Shown here piece after piece: positions 63,874 through 64,000 of a stretch of DNA of 64,000 nucleotides. The notes under the pieces were generated by a model. It was not told where the DNA came from and did not search any database. It saw nothing but the letters and a program-made list of their open reading frames with translations. The first letter of the stretch is position 1. Every line of letters begins with the position of its first letter. Source of the DNA: Actinomyces haliotis (lineage in GTDB: Bacteria; Actinomycetota; Actinomycetes; Actinomycetales; Actinomycetaceae); NCBI RefSeq assembly GCF_015355765.1, contig NZ_JACWNA010000020.1:16543-80542 (forward strand), in the 5' to 3' direction. The translations under genes and the position numbers were made by a program.

Positions 63874-64000
63874 TGTTGGTGGCAGACAGGTTCATGACAG
63901 TCGGCTGGTTGGAGGTAGACCGTTGAGCGCGGTGTGTCCGCGTTCAGTGTTGTAGTGCTCGATCCAGGGGGCAAGGGCGTCGCGGCGCTCCTGGTTGGAG
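63874..64000 (-). mobile_element. IS481-like insertion sequence, one end (continues beyond window)
   Basis: On the minus strand the last 35 codons of a transposase are visible (stop at 63894-63892): WIEHYNTERGHTALNGLPPT then SRLS, the typical C-terminus of IS481/IS3-type DDE integrases. The sequence from 63874, TGTTGGTGGCAGACAGG, begins with TGT and is the likely terminal inverted repeat. The remaining element lies outside the window. Transcription of the transposase runs toward gnd. Confidence 0.8.
63892..64000 (-). CDS. Transposase, IS481-like, C-terminal fragment
   Basis: Partial frame cut by the window edge: EHYNTERGHTALNGLPPTSR is the conserved end of the rve integrase core in IS481 family transposases (the Y-N-x-x-R-x-H motif). 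Too short to tell if the gene is intact. Confidence 0.78.
   Translation of the reverse strand, partial: SNQERRDALAPWIEHYNTERGHTALNGLPPTSRLS

Noticed and set aside
60745..63897. 1050-codon plus-strand frame across pepN and gnd
   Set aside because: It is antisense to two genes with complete catalytic motifs and shows low-complexity Gly/Val/Arg/Asp composition.
63780..63974. 64-codon minus-strand frame between gnd and the window edge
   Set aside because: The transposase end is in a different frame and ends at 63892; this frame runs through the IS terminus and has no homology.

Overview
This is a high-GC actinobacterial chromosome segment. An actinobacterial-type single-chain FAS I with its AcpS, RbpA, PafB/PafC, a HelY-type helicase, GarA with MerR partners, a fermentation-oriented gene set (acetoin/diacetyl reductase, a PFK with a non-classical motif, sucrose PTS) and TTG/GTG starts together suggest Actinomycetaceae (Actinomyces/Schaalia-like). 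This is inference from gene content, not from a database match.

Layout. 1-4.8 kb: C-terminus of FAS I, a GNAT enzyme, acpS and an aldehyde dehydrogenase. 4.9-8.9 kb: putP, then an FMN riboswitch that reads into a RibX/RibY-like riboflavin ABC importer lacking an ATPase. 9.2-10.7 kb: two PRC-barrel paralogues, one carrying a YsnF/DUF2382 tail. 10.8-18 kb (minus strand): hisG, hisE, an ABC exporter with a double-length permease, its response regulator and histidine kinase, and a DUF3866 protein. 18.1-28.4 kb (plus): pafB, pafC, tatA, tatC, a diacylglycerol-kinase remnant, helY, a DUF808 protein, lnt and a polyprenol-phosphate mannosyltransferase. 28.6-34.4 kb: rbpA, pfkA, a GNAT-ASCH fusion, an oxidoreductase and an APC transporter. 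34.6-39.9 kb: a GNAT, a UvrA-like pseudogene with several lesions, a diacetyl reductase, a GNAT and a VOC protein.

At 40241-40268, in a 458-base non-coding stretch, lies a sequence with the architecture of a XerC/XerD dif site (TGTACA centre, ATAATGTACATTAT palindrome). Protein genes left of it are mostly on the plus strand (24 of 34) and those right of it mostly on the minus strand (13 of 20), as expected where two replichores meet. The window is therefore probably the replication-terminus region.

40.3-64 kb: a small membrane protein, an FtsX/HrtB-type ABC pair, an SGNH esterase, a sucrose regulon (LacI regulator, EIIBCA, GH32 hydrolase, with a candidate operator/promoter), a PiT phosphate transporter with a coupled small membrane protein and a PHO-box-like repeat, two MFS transporters, an atypical Hsp70, an aldo/keto reductase, the garA-merR-nuclease-merR cluster, a large M1 aminopeptidase, 6-phosphogluconate dehydrogenase, and the end of an IS481-like element at the right edge.

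Strong hairpins separate most convergent or finished operons; like many actinobacterial terminators they lack U-tracts. A paired CCGA-N2-TCGG palindrome occurs in two intergenic regions, with a single copy in a third. No tRNA, rRNA, CRISPR array or prophage was seen.
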